Below, in pieces: positions 7,718-15,175 of a DNA stretch of 64,000 bases. The notes under the pieces are model-generated. The model worked only from the letters and a program-made list of their open reading frames with translations, was not told the DNA's origin and made no database searches. The DNA is from Thermoactinospora rubra (GTDB taxonomy: Bacteria; Actinomycetota; Actinomycetes; Streptosporangiales; Streptosporangiaceae), in the NCBI RefSeq assembly GCF_002093975.1, contig NZ_MSZZ01000033.1, positions 62,001 to 126,000 of the forward strand. The letters are read 5' to 3'. A program made the position numbers and the translations under genes. Numbering within the stretch: the stretch's first letter is position 1; every line of letters starts with the position of its first letter.

Positions 7718-8358
7718 CCGTCGCCTCGGTCGTGTTCGACCTGGACGGCACGCTCGTGGACACCATGGGGTCGGTGCCCAGGGCGTACGCGGCCGCGATC
7801 CGGGCGCTGGGCGGGCCGGAGGTGACGCCGGACCAGGTCGTCGAGGTCTGGCACATGGGCCCGACGCCGGTCGTGCTGGCCCACTTCCTCGGGCGGGAGG
7901 CCACCGAGGACGACCTGGAGTGCTATTTCCGGCACGCCGCCACGGACGTGCGGGTCTTCCCCGGCGTGGCCGACATGCTCCGGGCGCTGGCCCGGACCGG
8001 CGTACGGCTCGGCGTCTACACCACCGCCACCCGCCGCGCCGCCGCGAGGGTCCTGGCCTCGACCGGCCTGGCCGGGTACTTCTCCGCGGTCGTCGCGGGC
8101 GACGAGGTGGCCAGGCCCAAGCCCGCGCCGGAGGGCCTGGAGCTGGCGTGCGAGCTGCTCGGCGTGCGGGCAGCCGAGGCGGCCTACGTCGGCAACGAGG
8201 AGGTGGACCTGCGGTGCGCCGAGGCCGCGGGCTCGCTGGGCGTCCACGCCGCCTGGGACGCGCCCGCCCGGTCCGTGCCTCCAGTGCCTCGCGTGCCGCT
8301 GGTCGCCGCCCGCCCGCTCGACGTCGTGACCCTGCTCGGGCTTCCCGGGGAGGAGTAG
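7714..8358 (+). CDS. HAD-superfamily hydrolase (phosphoglycolate-phosphatase-like)
   Basis: The 214-residue protein has HAD motif I FDLDGTLVD (nucleophile Asp plus acid/base Asp), a helical cap, motif II with Thr in YTTATRR, motif III Lys in RPKPAP, and motif IV GNEEVDLRCAEAAG. The usual motif IV is GDxxxD; here the first Asp is Asn while the later Asp is kept. Members dephosphorylate small phosphate esters. The four-base overlap with the alditol oxidase suggests a shared job, perhaps on sugar-alcohol phosphates, but the substrate is not deducible. Confidence 0.82.
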   Translation: MTVASVVFDLDGTLVDTMGSVPRAYAAAIRALGGPEVTPDQVVEVWHMGPTPVVLAHFLGREATEDDLECYFRHAATDVRVFPGVADMLRALARTGVRLGVYTTATRRAAARVLASTGLAGYFSAVVAGDEVARPKPAPEGLELACELLGVRAAEAAYVGNEEVDLRCAEAAGSLGVHAAWDAPARSVPPVPRVPLVAARPLDVVTLLGLPGEE

Positions 8359-8365
8359 GCCCGCC

Positions 8366-8408
8366 TGACCGGTACCTGACGGCGGTTGACAGGTATCGCC
8401 CCTAGCGT
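8366..8408 (+). promoter_or_regulatory. Promoter/operator region of the DUF3224 gene
   Basis: TAGCGT (8403-8408) ends seven bases before the ATG, as in leaderless promoters. Upstream, TGACCGGTACC (8366-8376) and TGACAGGTATC (8387-8397) form a direct repeat with a 21-bp period, about two helical turns. That is suitable for two regulator dimers. No regulator gene is adjacent. Confidence 0.35.
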
Positions 8409-8415
8409 CGGCCGC

Positions 8416-8814
8416 ATGACCGCCAAAGGCACCTTCGACGTCCACGACTGGACCCCTCAGCCGCCCCTCGCCGACCACGACGGGATCTCCGTCGCCCACG
8501 TGACGCTGCGCAAGACCTTCCACGGCGACCTGACGGGCAGCAGCGTCGTGCACATGACCATCGCCACGACGCCCGTCGAGGACTCCCGCTCCTACGTGGC
8601 CGTCGAGCGCGTCACCGGCACGCTCGACGGCCGCGAGGGCACGTTCCTGCTCCAGCACAGCGCCGCCATGGACCGCGGCGAGCAGACGCTCCGCATCAGC
8701 GTCGTCCCCGACTCGGGCACCGGCGAGCTCGCGGGTCTGCGCGGCGTGATGGACATCCACATCGCGCCGGACGGCGGCCACTCCTACACCTTCGACCACA
8801 ACCTTGAGGGCTAG
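8416..8814 (+). CDS. DUF3224 domain protein
   Basis: The 132-residue protein matches the DUF3224 pattern: an all-beta sheet protein starting KGTFDVHDW, with repeated strands and LLQHSAAMDRGEQTLRISVVPDSGTGELAGL, which is typical of the family. The family resembles allene-oxide-cyclase-like barrels; its activity is not established. The ATG at 8416 is chosen over an upstream GTG because it follows a TAGCGT box by seven bases and matches family length. Its 3' end overlaps the convergent hydrolase by four bases. Confidence 0.85.
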   Translation: MTAKGTFDVHDWTPQPPLADHDGISVAHVTLRKTFHGDLTGSSVVHMTIATTPVEDSRSYVAVERVTGTLDGREGTFLLQHSAAMDRGEQTLRISVVPDSGTGELAGLRGVMDIHIAPDGGHSYTFDHNLEG

Positions 8815-9584
8815 CCGGAGCGCCCGGCCAGGTCGGTAACCGCCGCGATCAGCTGGGGGCCGTCGAGGAGCGCCCGGTCGTTGTGCCCGGCGTCCTTCAC
8901 CTCCACCACCGTGGCGCCGGCCGCCTCGGCGACGCGGCGGCTCATCTCCGGCGGGATGATCGTGTCGCGCGTGCCGTACACCACGGTCGTCGGCACCCGC
9001 ACCGAGGCCAGGTGCTCGGTCAGCGGGAAGCGGTCGCGCAGCAGCAGCCGCACCGGCAGGAACGGGTAGTTGTGGTTGCCCGCGTCGGCCAGCGAGGTGA
9101 AGGGGGAGCGCAGCAGCAAGGCGTGCGGCGGCTGCTCGGCGGCCAGCGCGGCCGCCACGGCCGCGCCCAGGCTCTCGCCGAAGTAGATCACCTTGCCGGA
9201 CAGGAAGGCGCGGGCCGCGCGTGCGTCCTCCAGCAGGCCCTCCTCGGTCGGCGTGCCGGGATTGCCGCCGTAGCCGCGATAGTCCACGAGCAGCACCGAC
9301 AGGCCCTCGCGCGCCAGCGCGCGGGCCAGCGGCGCCCGATACAGACGGTTGCCCGCGTTGCCGCCCGTCACCAGCACGGTCACCTCCGAGCGGCCCGGGA
9401 CGTGCCAGGCGCCCAGCCGCAGCCCGTCCCGGGTCACCAGGGTGACGTCGCGGGCGCCGTCGATCACCGACCCGGCGGGCGGCACGGCACGCGGGTCCGG
9501 CAGGTAGATGAGCCGCCGCTGGAACACCCACAGCAGCGCCAGCACCACCGCCACCGCGACCAGCAAGCCGACGACCGCCCTCAT
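8811..9584 (-). CDS. Membrane-anchored alpha/beta hydrolase
   Basis: The 257-residue protein begins with one hydrophobic helix (about residues 3-20) and then a serine-hydrolase domain. Visible elements are LVTGGNAGNR (oxyanion region), the nucleophile elbow FGESLGAA, an acid in YGTRDTIIP and the catalytic His in KDAGHND. This is the Bem46/ABHD13-like layout, with the active domain probably outside the membrane. The substrate is unknown. It is convergent with the DUF3224 gene and divergent from the FAD oxidase at 9691. Confidence 0.82.
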   Translation of the reverse strand: MRAVVGLLVAVAVVLALLWVFQRRLIYLPDPRAVPPAGSVIDGARDVTLVTRDGLRLGAWHVPGRSEVTVLVTGGNAGNRLYRAPLARALAREGLSVLLVDYRGYGGNPGTPTEEGLLEDARAARAFLSGKVIYFGESLGAAVAAALAAEQPPHALLLRSPFTSLADAGNHNYPFLPVRLLLRDRFPLTEHLASVRVPTTVVYGTRDTIIPPEMSRRVAEAAGATVVEVKDAGHNDRALLDGPQLIAAVTDLAGRSG

Positions 9585-9690
9585 GCCGGCCCGGCCGCCT
9601 GGGCCATCACCGGCACTCCGAGGCAGTGCTCAGTGTGCGATAGGTCACACTCTTGATGATCTCCCCGGTCTCGTGCGGTAACAAGGGGAG

Positions 9691-11172
9691 ATGGAAAGTT
9701 GGTGGGCCTGGGGCCCCGAGCCCGGCCACGACGAGCTGCGCGCCACCGCCCGGCTGATCCGCGAGGCCACGGGGCTCGGCTCGCCGGAGTGGGAGCCGCC
9801 CGTCCCCTTCGAGCAGGTACGGCTGCCGCCCCCGCGCGTGCCGGTGCCCGCCGAGCTGGCCGGGTTCTGCACGGCCGAGCCGTACGGCAGGGCCACCCAC
9901 ACCTACGGCCGGGCCTTCCGCGACCTCCTGCGCGCCTACCGTGGCGACTTCCGCACCGCGCCCGACCTGGTGGCCGTGCCCCGCACCGAGGAGGAGGTCA
10001 CGCGCACGCTGGAGTGGGCGGCCCACGCCGGGGTGGCCGTCATCCCGCGCGGCGGCGGCACGAGCGTGGTCGGCGGCGTGGAGGCCCGCTTCGACGGCCC
10101 CGCGCTCGCGCTGGACCTGCGGCGCATGGACCGGGTCCTGGAGGTGGACGCCGCCTCGCGCGCCGCGCTGATCGAGGCGGGCGCATCGGGGCCGGTCCTC
10201 AACGCGCAGCTGCCCGGCGAGCTGCGGCTGCGCTTCTACCCGCAGTCCTATGAGTTCTCCACGCTCGGCGGCTGGCTGGCCACCCGCGCGGGCGGCCACT
10301 ACGCCACCGGCGACACGCACATCGACGACCTGGTGGAGGCGATCAGGGCGATCACCCCGGCGGGCGTGTGGGAGTCGCGGCGGCTGCCCGCGAGCGGCGC
10401 GGGCCCCTCGCCGGACCGCCTGCTGCTGGGCTCGGAGGGCACGCTCGGCGTGATCATCCGGGCGTGGGTGCGGCTGCAGCCCCGCCCGGCGGCCCGCGTC
10501 TCGGCGCCGGTGCTGTTCGAGGAGTGGGAGGCCGCCGTGGCCGCCGTCCACGAGCTGTCCCAGTCGGGGCTGCGTCCCTCGAACTGCCGCCTGCTGGACG
10601 CCCGCGAGGCCGCGCTCGCCGCCCGGGGCGACGGCAGGCACGCCGTGCTCATCGTGGGGTTCGAGTCGGGCCCGGTCGACGCCCTGCTGGCCGCGGCGCT
10701 GGAGATCGCCTCGCGGCATCGCGGTCGTGCCGGCGAGGTGCGCCAGGACCGGGACTGGAAGGGGTCGTTCGTGCGCATGCCGTACCTGCGCAATGCGTTC
10801 CCGGGCATGGGCGTGCTGGTGGAGACCGTGGAGACGGCCGTCACGTGGGACCGCTTCCCCCGCCTGCACGCCGAGGTGACGGCCCTGGGCGGCGTCACGT
10901 GCCGCTTCGCGTTCGTCTACCCCGACGGGCCGGCGCCGTACTACACCGTCATGGCTCCCGGCCGGGAGGTCGCCGAGTGGGACGCGCTCAAGGAGCGGGT
11001 CTCGGAGGTCATCCTGCGCGAGGGCGGGACGATCACCCATCACCACGCCGTGGGGCGCGACCACCGGCCCTGGTACGACCGGCAGCGGCCGGAGCCGTTC
11101 GCGCTGGCGCTGAAGGCCGCCAAGGCCGCGCTGGACCCCGCCGGGATTCTCAATCCCGGGGTGCTCGTCTAA
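9691..11172 (+). CDS. FAD-binding oxidase, alkyl-DHAP-synthase-like
   Basis: The 493-residue protein has a PCMH-type FAD domain (PDLVAVPRTEEEV, then IPRGGGTSVVGGV, YEFSTLGGWLATRAGG and LLLGSEGTLGVI) and a C-terminal substrate domain ending ALDPAGILNPGVLV. The motif THHHAVGRDH matches the His-rich active-site motif of alkylglycerone-phosphate synthases, so ether-lipid-type chemistry is possible; related bacterial oxidases act on 2-hydroxy acids. SD-like AAGGGG lies very close to the ATG, so leaderless or short-spaced initiation is possible. It probably forms an operon with the carboxyltransferase 32 bases downstream. Confidence 0.8.
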   Translation: MESWWAWGPEPGHDELRATARLIREATGLGSPEWEPPVPFEQVRLPPPRVPVPAELAGFCTAEPYGRATHTYGRAFRDLLRAYRGDFRTAPDLVAVPRTEEEVTRTLEWAAHAGVAVIPRGGGTSVVGGVEARFDGPALALDLRRMDRVLEVDAASRAALIEAGASGPVLNAQLPGELRLRFYPQSYEFSTLGGWLATRAGGHYATGDTHIDDLVEAIRAITPAGVWESRRLPASGAGPSPDRLLLGSEGTLGVIIRAWVRLQPRPAARVSAPVLFEEWEAAVAAVHELSQSGLRPSNCRLLDAREAALAARGDGRHAVLIVGFESGPVDALLAAALEIASRHRGRAGEVRQDRDWKGSFVRMPYLRNAFPGMGVLVETVETAVTWDRFPRLHAEVTALGGVTCRFAFVYPDGPAPYYTVMAPGREVAEWDALKERVSEVILREGGTITHHHAVGRDHRPWYDRQRPEPFALALKAAKAALDPAGILNPGVLV

Positions 11173-11179
11173 CCTACCG

Positions 11180-11190
11180 ACCAACCGGTA
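11180..11190. promoter_or_regulatory. Operator-like word ACCAACCGGTA
   Basis: Within a partly palindromic TACCG-N6-CGGTA block just before the carboxyltransferase, the word ACCAACCGGTA differs by one base from ACCAACTGGTA at 61187-61197 upstream of the acyl-CoA ligase. TetR-family regulators of acyl-CoA genes use short palindromes of this kind. No regulator was identified. Confidence 0.35.
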
Positions 11191-11204
11191 TGGGAGGTCG
11201 TGAC

Positions 11205-12740
11205 GTGTGGGAGCCTGAACTCGCGGAGCTGCGCCGCCGCAAGGAGCTGGCCCGGCGGATGGGCGGCGCGGAGCGCGTGGCCCGCCAGCACGCCGGCGGC
11301 CGCCTGACCGTGCGGGAGCGCATCGCCGCGCTGGCCGACTCCTGGACCGAGGTCGGGGCGCTCACCGGGCGCGCCGCCTACGACGCGGACGGTGCCCTGA
11401 AGGACTTCACCCCGGCCAACGTCGTCGTCGGGCGGGCGGTCGTCGGCGGGCGCAAGGTCGTGGTCGTGGGCGACGACTTCACCGTGCGCGGCGGCGCGGC
11501 CGACGCGGCCATCCACGACAAGCAGGTGCTCGCCGAGCGCATGGCGGGGGAGATGCGGGTGCCCCTCGTGCGGCTGATCGACGGCACCGGGGGCGGCGGG
11601 AGCGTCAGGCAGCTGGAGGAGTACGGGCGCACCTACGTGCCCTTCAACCCCGGGTGGGACCAGGTGGTGGCCAACCTCGGGCGGATCCCGGTGGTGGCGC
11701 TCGCGCTGGGACCGGTCGCCGGGCTGGGCGCGGCCCGGCTGGTCACCTCCCACGTCTCGATCATGGTCAAGGAGCTGTCGCAGGTGTTCATCGCCGGGCC
11801 CGCCGTGGTCGAGGCGGGCATGGGCGAGCGCGTCGGCAAGGAGGAGCTGGGCGGCTGGCGGGCCGTCTCGGCCGCCGGGACCGTGGACCTGGTGGCCGCC
11901 TCCGAGCGGGAGGCGTTCGAGCTGACCCGCCGCGTGCTGTCCTACCTGCCGCAGAGCGCCTGGCAGCGGCCGCCGGTCGGGTCCGGAGGCGAGGCGCCCG
12001 ACCAGGCGCCGCTGCGGGAGATCGTGCCCAGGGACCGGCGCAAGCCGTACGACATGCGCGCGATCCTCTCGCTGGTGTTCGACCCCGGCAGCGTGCTGGA
12101 GCTGGGGCGCCGGTTCGCGCCTTCGTCGATCACCGCGCTGGCCCGGCTCGACGGGCATCCGGTGGCCGTGCTCGCGAGCGACCCCCGCTTCTACGGCGGC
12201 GGGATGACGGCGGCCGGCGCCGACAAGATCGCCAGGTTCGTGGACCTCGCCGAGACCTTCAGCCTGCCCGTCGTCCACCTGGTCGACCAGCCCGGCTTCG
12301 TCATCGGCACCGCCTCCGAGCGGGCCGGGACCATCCGCCGCGGCGCCCGCGCGCTGGCCGCCGTCTACCAGTCCACCGTGCCCTGGGCCTCGGTCCTGGT
12401 CCGCCGCGTCTTCGGCGTGGCCGGGGCCGCCCACCGGCCGCATCACCGGTACGGCCTGCGCATCGCCTGGCCGTCGGGCGACTGGGGGTCGCTGCCCGTC
12501 GAGGGCGGGCTGGAGGTGGCCTTCAAGCGCATGCTGGCCGAGGCGGGCGAGGACGCCGAGCGGCTGAAGGCGGAGATCGCGGCGCGGCTGGAGGCGGTGC
12601 GCTCGCCGTTCCGCACGGCGGAGGCCTTCCTCGTGGAGGACGTCGTCGACCCGGCGGAGACCAGGCCGCTGCTGGTGGACTGGGTGCGCGACGCCTACGC
12701 CGTGCTGGAGCCCGGTCCCCGGCCGGCGACGCGGCCCTGA
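11205..12740 (+). CDS. Acyl-CoA carboxylase carboxyltransferase (beta) subunit
   Basis: The 511-residue protein has the two crotonase-like halves of a biotin-dependent carboxyltransferase. The N-half reads ERIAALADSWTEVG, then LIDGTGGGGSVRQLEEYG and ISGP-like IAGPAVVEAGMGE; the C-half reads YDMRAILSLVFDPGSVLEL and HLVDQPGFVIG. It moves carboxyl from carboxybiotin to an acyl-CoA. GTG 11205 is chosen because GGAGG lies seven bases upstream; an ATG at 11190 is possible. No biotin carboxylase or BCCP gene is in the window, so it must borrow one. It follows the flavoenzyme closely and ends three bases from a convergent GlxA regulator. Confidence 0.88.
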   Translation: MWEPELAELRRRKELARRMGGAERVARQHAGGRLTVRERIAALADSWTEVGALTGRAAYDADGALKDFTPANVVVGRAVVGGRKVVVVGDDFTVRGGAADAAIHDKQVLAERMAGEMRVPLVRLIDGTGGGGSVRQLEEYGRTYVPFNPGWDQVVANLGRIPVVALALGPVAGLGAARLVTSHVSIMVKELSQVFIAGPAVVEAGMGERVGKEELGGWRAVSAAGTVDLVAASEREAFELTRRVLSYLPQSAWQRPPVGSGGEAPDQAPLREIVPRDRRKPYDMRAILSLVFDPGSVLELGRRFAPSSITALARLDGHPVAVLASDPRFYGGGMTAAGADKIARFVDLAETFSLPVVHLVDQPGFVIGTASERAGTIRRGARALAAVYQSTVPWASVLVRRVFGVAGAAHRPHHRYGLRIAWPSGDWGSLPVEGGLEVAFKRMLAEAGEDAERLKAEIAARLEAVRSPFRTAEAFLVEDVVDPAETRPLLVDWVRDAYAVLEPGPRPATRP

Positions 12741-12743
12741 CGA

Positions 12744-13808
12744 TCAGCGCGCCGCGTGCGTGAACGAGCGGCGGTAGGCCGAGGGCGAGGTGCGCATGGC
12801 CTGGCTGAAGTGGTGGCGGAAGGTCACCGGGCTGTCGAAGCCGACCGTGGCGCCGATCTCCTCCACGGGCGCCGCGCTGGATTCCAGCAGGGGCAGGCTG
12901 GCCGCGATGCGCTGCGAGATCACCCAGCGCAGCGGCGAGGTCCCGGTCCGCTGCTTGAAGCGCCTGATGAACGTCCGCTCCGCCATGTGCGCCCGCCGCG
13001 CCAGGCCGGCGACGGTCAGGGGGGTGGCCAGGTTGTCCAGCGCCCAGGCCATGGCGGCGGCCACGCCGTCGGTCTCCTCCTCGACGGGAGCCACCGCGGC
13101 CTGGATGAACTGCGCCTGCCCGCCCTCCCGGTGCGGCGGCACGACCAGGCGGCGCGCCACGCTGTTGGCCACGCTCGGGCCGTGGTCCTTGCGCACGAGG
13201 TGGATCAGCAGGTCGAGCCCGGCGGCGCTGCCCGCGCTGGTCAGCACGTCGCCGTGGTCGACGTAGAGCACGTCGGGGTTGACCTTCACCTGGGGGAAGC
13301 GCCGGGCCAGCAGGTCCGCGTAGCGCCAGTGCGTGGTGGCCTCCCGCCCGTCCAGCACGCCGGCCGCGGCCAGCGCGAACGCCCCGGAGCAGATCGACAC
13401 CAGCCGCGCGCCGCGACCGTGAGCCCGCCGCAGCGCGCCGGCCAGCGCGGGCGAGACCTCCCCGCGCACGTCGGCCACGCCGGGGACGATCACGGTGTCC
13501 GCCGCCGCCAGCTCCTCCAGCCCGTGATCGGTGCGCAGGGTGAAGCCGCCGACCGCGCGCAGCGGGGCGGCGGTCTCCGCGCACACCTTCAGCTCGTACC
13601 AGGGCACGTCCAGCTCGGGCCGGGGCAGGCCGAAGACCTCCACGACGCAGCCCAGCTCGAAGGGCGCCATGCCGTCGAAGGCCAGGACGGCGACGGTCGG
13701 CAGCCCCGGGGCCCTGACGGGCGGCGGCACGGGCCTGCCGGGCATTGCGGGCTTGTCGGGCGTCCCAGGCTGATCGGGCGTCCCAGCCTGGTCAGGCGGC
13801 AGCGGCAT
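12744..13808 (-). CDS. GlxA/FtrA-type AraC-family regulator
   Basis: The 354-residue protein has an N-terminal class-I glutamine-amidotransferase-like domain (AVLAFDGMAPFELG; SICSGAFALAAAGVLDGREATTHW) and a C-terminal AraC DNA-binding domain (LARRAHMAERTFIRRFKQRTG and VGFDSPVTFRHHFSQAM). These regulators sense small metabolites, but the ligand is unknown. The first 30 residues are a Pro-rich repeat (GTPDQ, PGTPDK, PAMPG), so the true start may be a later Met. It lies 16 bases downstream of another AraC gene and is probably cotranscribed with it. Confidence 0.85.
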   Translation of the reverse strand: MPLPPDQAGTPDQPGTPDKPAMPGRPVPPPVRAPGLPTVAVLAFDGMAPFELGCVVEVFGLPRPELDVPWYELKVCAETAAPLRAVGGFTLRTDHGLEELAAADTVIVPGVADVRGEVSPALAGALRRAHGRGARLVSICSGAFALAAAGVLDGREATTHWRYADLLARRFPQVKVNPDVLYVDHGDVLTSAGSAAGLDLLIHLVRKDHGPSVANSVARRLVVPPHREGGQAQFIQAAVAPVEEETDGVAAAMAWALDNLATPLTVAGLARRAHMAERTFIRRFKQRTGTSPLRWVISQRIAASLPLLESSAAPVEEIGATVGFDSPVTFRHHFSQAMRTSPSAYRRSFTHAAR

Positions 13809-13824
13809 GGCGCGATGGTATCGG

Positions 13825-14643
13825 TCAGCCGGATCCGGCCACCGACCGGGCGTAGGCCGCCGGCGGCACGCCCACCGCGGCGGTGAAGTCGCGCGTCAGG
13901 TGCGCCTGGTCGGCGTAGCCGAGCTCGGCGGCCAGCTCGGCCACCTCCAGCCCGTCGGCCAGCCGCGCCGCCGCCTCGTGCAGCCGGAAGCGGCGGATCA
14001 CCCACTTGGGGCCCACGCCCACGTACTCGTGGAAGAGCCGCTGCAGCGACCGCACCGACCGGCCGGCCAGCGCCGCCAGCCGGTCGACCCGCGTCAGCGC
14101 GGGATCGGACTCCGCCATTGCCACCAGGGCGGCCACCTCGTCCACGAGAGGGTCCGGCTCCGGCTCCCGATCGAGCACGAACCGCTCCATGAGGCGCATG
14201 GCCTCCTCGTCGTCCGCGCGCAGGACCCGGCGCACCAGCTCGGCCCCGGCCGCGCCGTACATCTCCTGGATCGGCACGAACCGGCCGGTCAGCTCGGACA
14301 CCGGGCGGCGCAGCAGCGGGCGGAAGCCGCCCGGGCGGAAGCGCAGCCCCACCACCCGGCCCCGGCCGCTGAGCCGCTGGGCGAACCCGTCGCGGACGAC
14401 CCCGGCCACCCTGGCGAAGTCCTCGCTGATCGTCATGTTGACGTTGGGATGGGTGACGAGCCTTTGCGTGTACGGCTCCACCAGGTCCCACGTGATGACC
14501 CAGAAGTGCATGGCGAAGGGGGCGACGGGCGCGGAGCAGGCGTAGGCCGTGTAGGCGAGGGGCGCCTTGTCCGGCTCGACCCAGCCGCGCCGTCGCGTTT
14601 GTACAAGCGGCCGAGTCGCTCCTTCCGGGACACTGGCGCCCAT
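13825..14643 (-). CDS. AraC-family regulator with DUF6597-type sensor
   Basis: About 272 residues. The N-terminal part (PLAYTAYACSAPVAPFAMHFWVITWDL, here split for length) is typical of the DUF6597 ligand domain. The C-terminal two helix-turn-helix motifs (LAALAGRSVRSLQRLFHEYVG; AAELGYADQAHLTRDF) are AraC type. ATG 14643 or ATG 14655 could start it; the first overlaps head-to-head with the start of the divergent gene at 14642 through the shared palindrome CATG. It probably regulates itself and the neighbour, but no operator could be assigned. Confidence 0.8.
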   Translation of the reverse strand: MGASVPEGATRPLVQTRRRGWVEPDKAPLAYTAYACSAPVAPFAMHFWVITWDLVEPYTQRLVTHPNVNMTISEDFARVAGVVRDGFAQRLSGRGRVVGLRFRPGGFRPLLRRPVSELTGRFVPIQEMYGAAGAELVRRVLRADDEEAMRLMERFVLDREPEPDPLVDEVAALVAMAESDPALTRVDRLAALAGRSVRSLQRLFHEYVGVGPKWVIRRFRLHEAAARLADGLEVAELAAELGYADQAHLTRDFTAAVGVPPAAYARSVAGSG

Positions 14644-15175
14644 GCACGACATCATGACACGTCAGGCGGAGCGCACGGTCGCCCTGGTCGAGGCGGTGCG
14701 GGAGGACCAGCTGGGCCTGCGCACGCCCTGCCAGGACTTCGACGTCAAGGCGCTGATCAACCATCTGGAGTGGGTGGCGGCCATCTTCGAGTCCTTCGCG
14801 GGCAAGGGGCCGATGCCGCCGCAGGAGCCGTACGCCGGGGACCTCCGCGCCCGCATGGACCGCACGCTGGCCGCCTGGGGCAAGCCCGAGGCGTGGGAGG
14901 GAGCGCTGCCCGGCCTGGGGCTGCCCATGGCGGACGTGGCGAGGATGTTCGTGTGCGACCTCGTCGTCCACGGCTGGGACGTCGCGGTGGCCACCGGGCA
15001 GGGCTACAAGCCGGTGCCGGAGGCGGTGGCCGAGGCCCTGGACTTCGCCGCGCGGATGGCGCCCATGGGCCGGCAGCAGGGCGCGTTCGGCGAGCCGGTC
15101 CCGGTGCCCGAGGACGCCCCGGCCCTGGACCGGCTGCTGGGGCTCACCGGCCGGGATCCGGCCTGGCGACCGTGA
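14642..15175 (+). CDS. TIGR03086-type metal-binding protein (mycothiol/DinB-like)
   Basis: The 177-residue protein has the four-helix DinB-like fold of the mycothiol-dependent maleylpyruvate isomerase N-domain family. It shows an RTPCQDFDVKALINHLEWV block with a metal-ligand His and a second His in DLVVHGWDVAVATG. Such proteins bind a divalent metal and are often linked to thiol-transfer reactions. Start 14642 fits family length (M-HDIM...). It has no Shine-Dalgarno, so it may be leaderless. Its 3' end overlaps the convergent asparagine-synthase-like gene by 32 bases. Confidence 0.82.
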   Translation: MHDIMTRQAERTVALVEAVREDQLGLRTPCQDFDVKALINHLEWVAAIFESFAGKGPMPPQEPYAGDLRARMDRTLAAWGKPEAWEGALPGLGLPMADVARMFVCDLVVHGWDVAVATGQGYKPVPEAVAEALDFAARMAPMGRQQGAFGEPVPVPEDAPALDRLLGLTGRDPAWRP

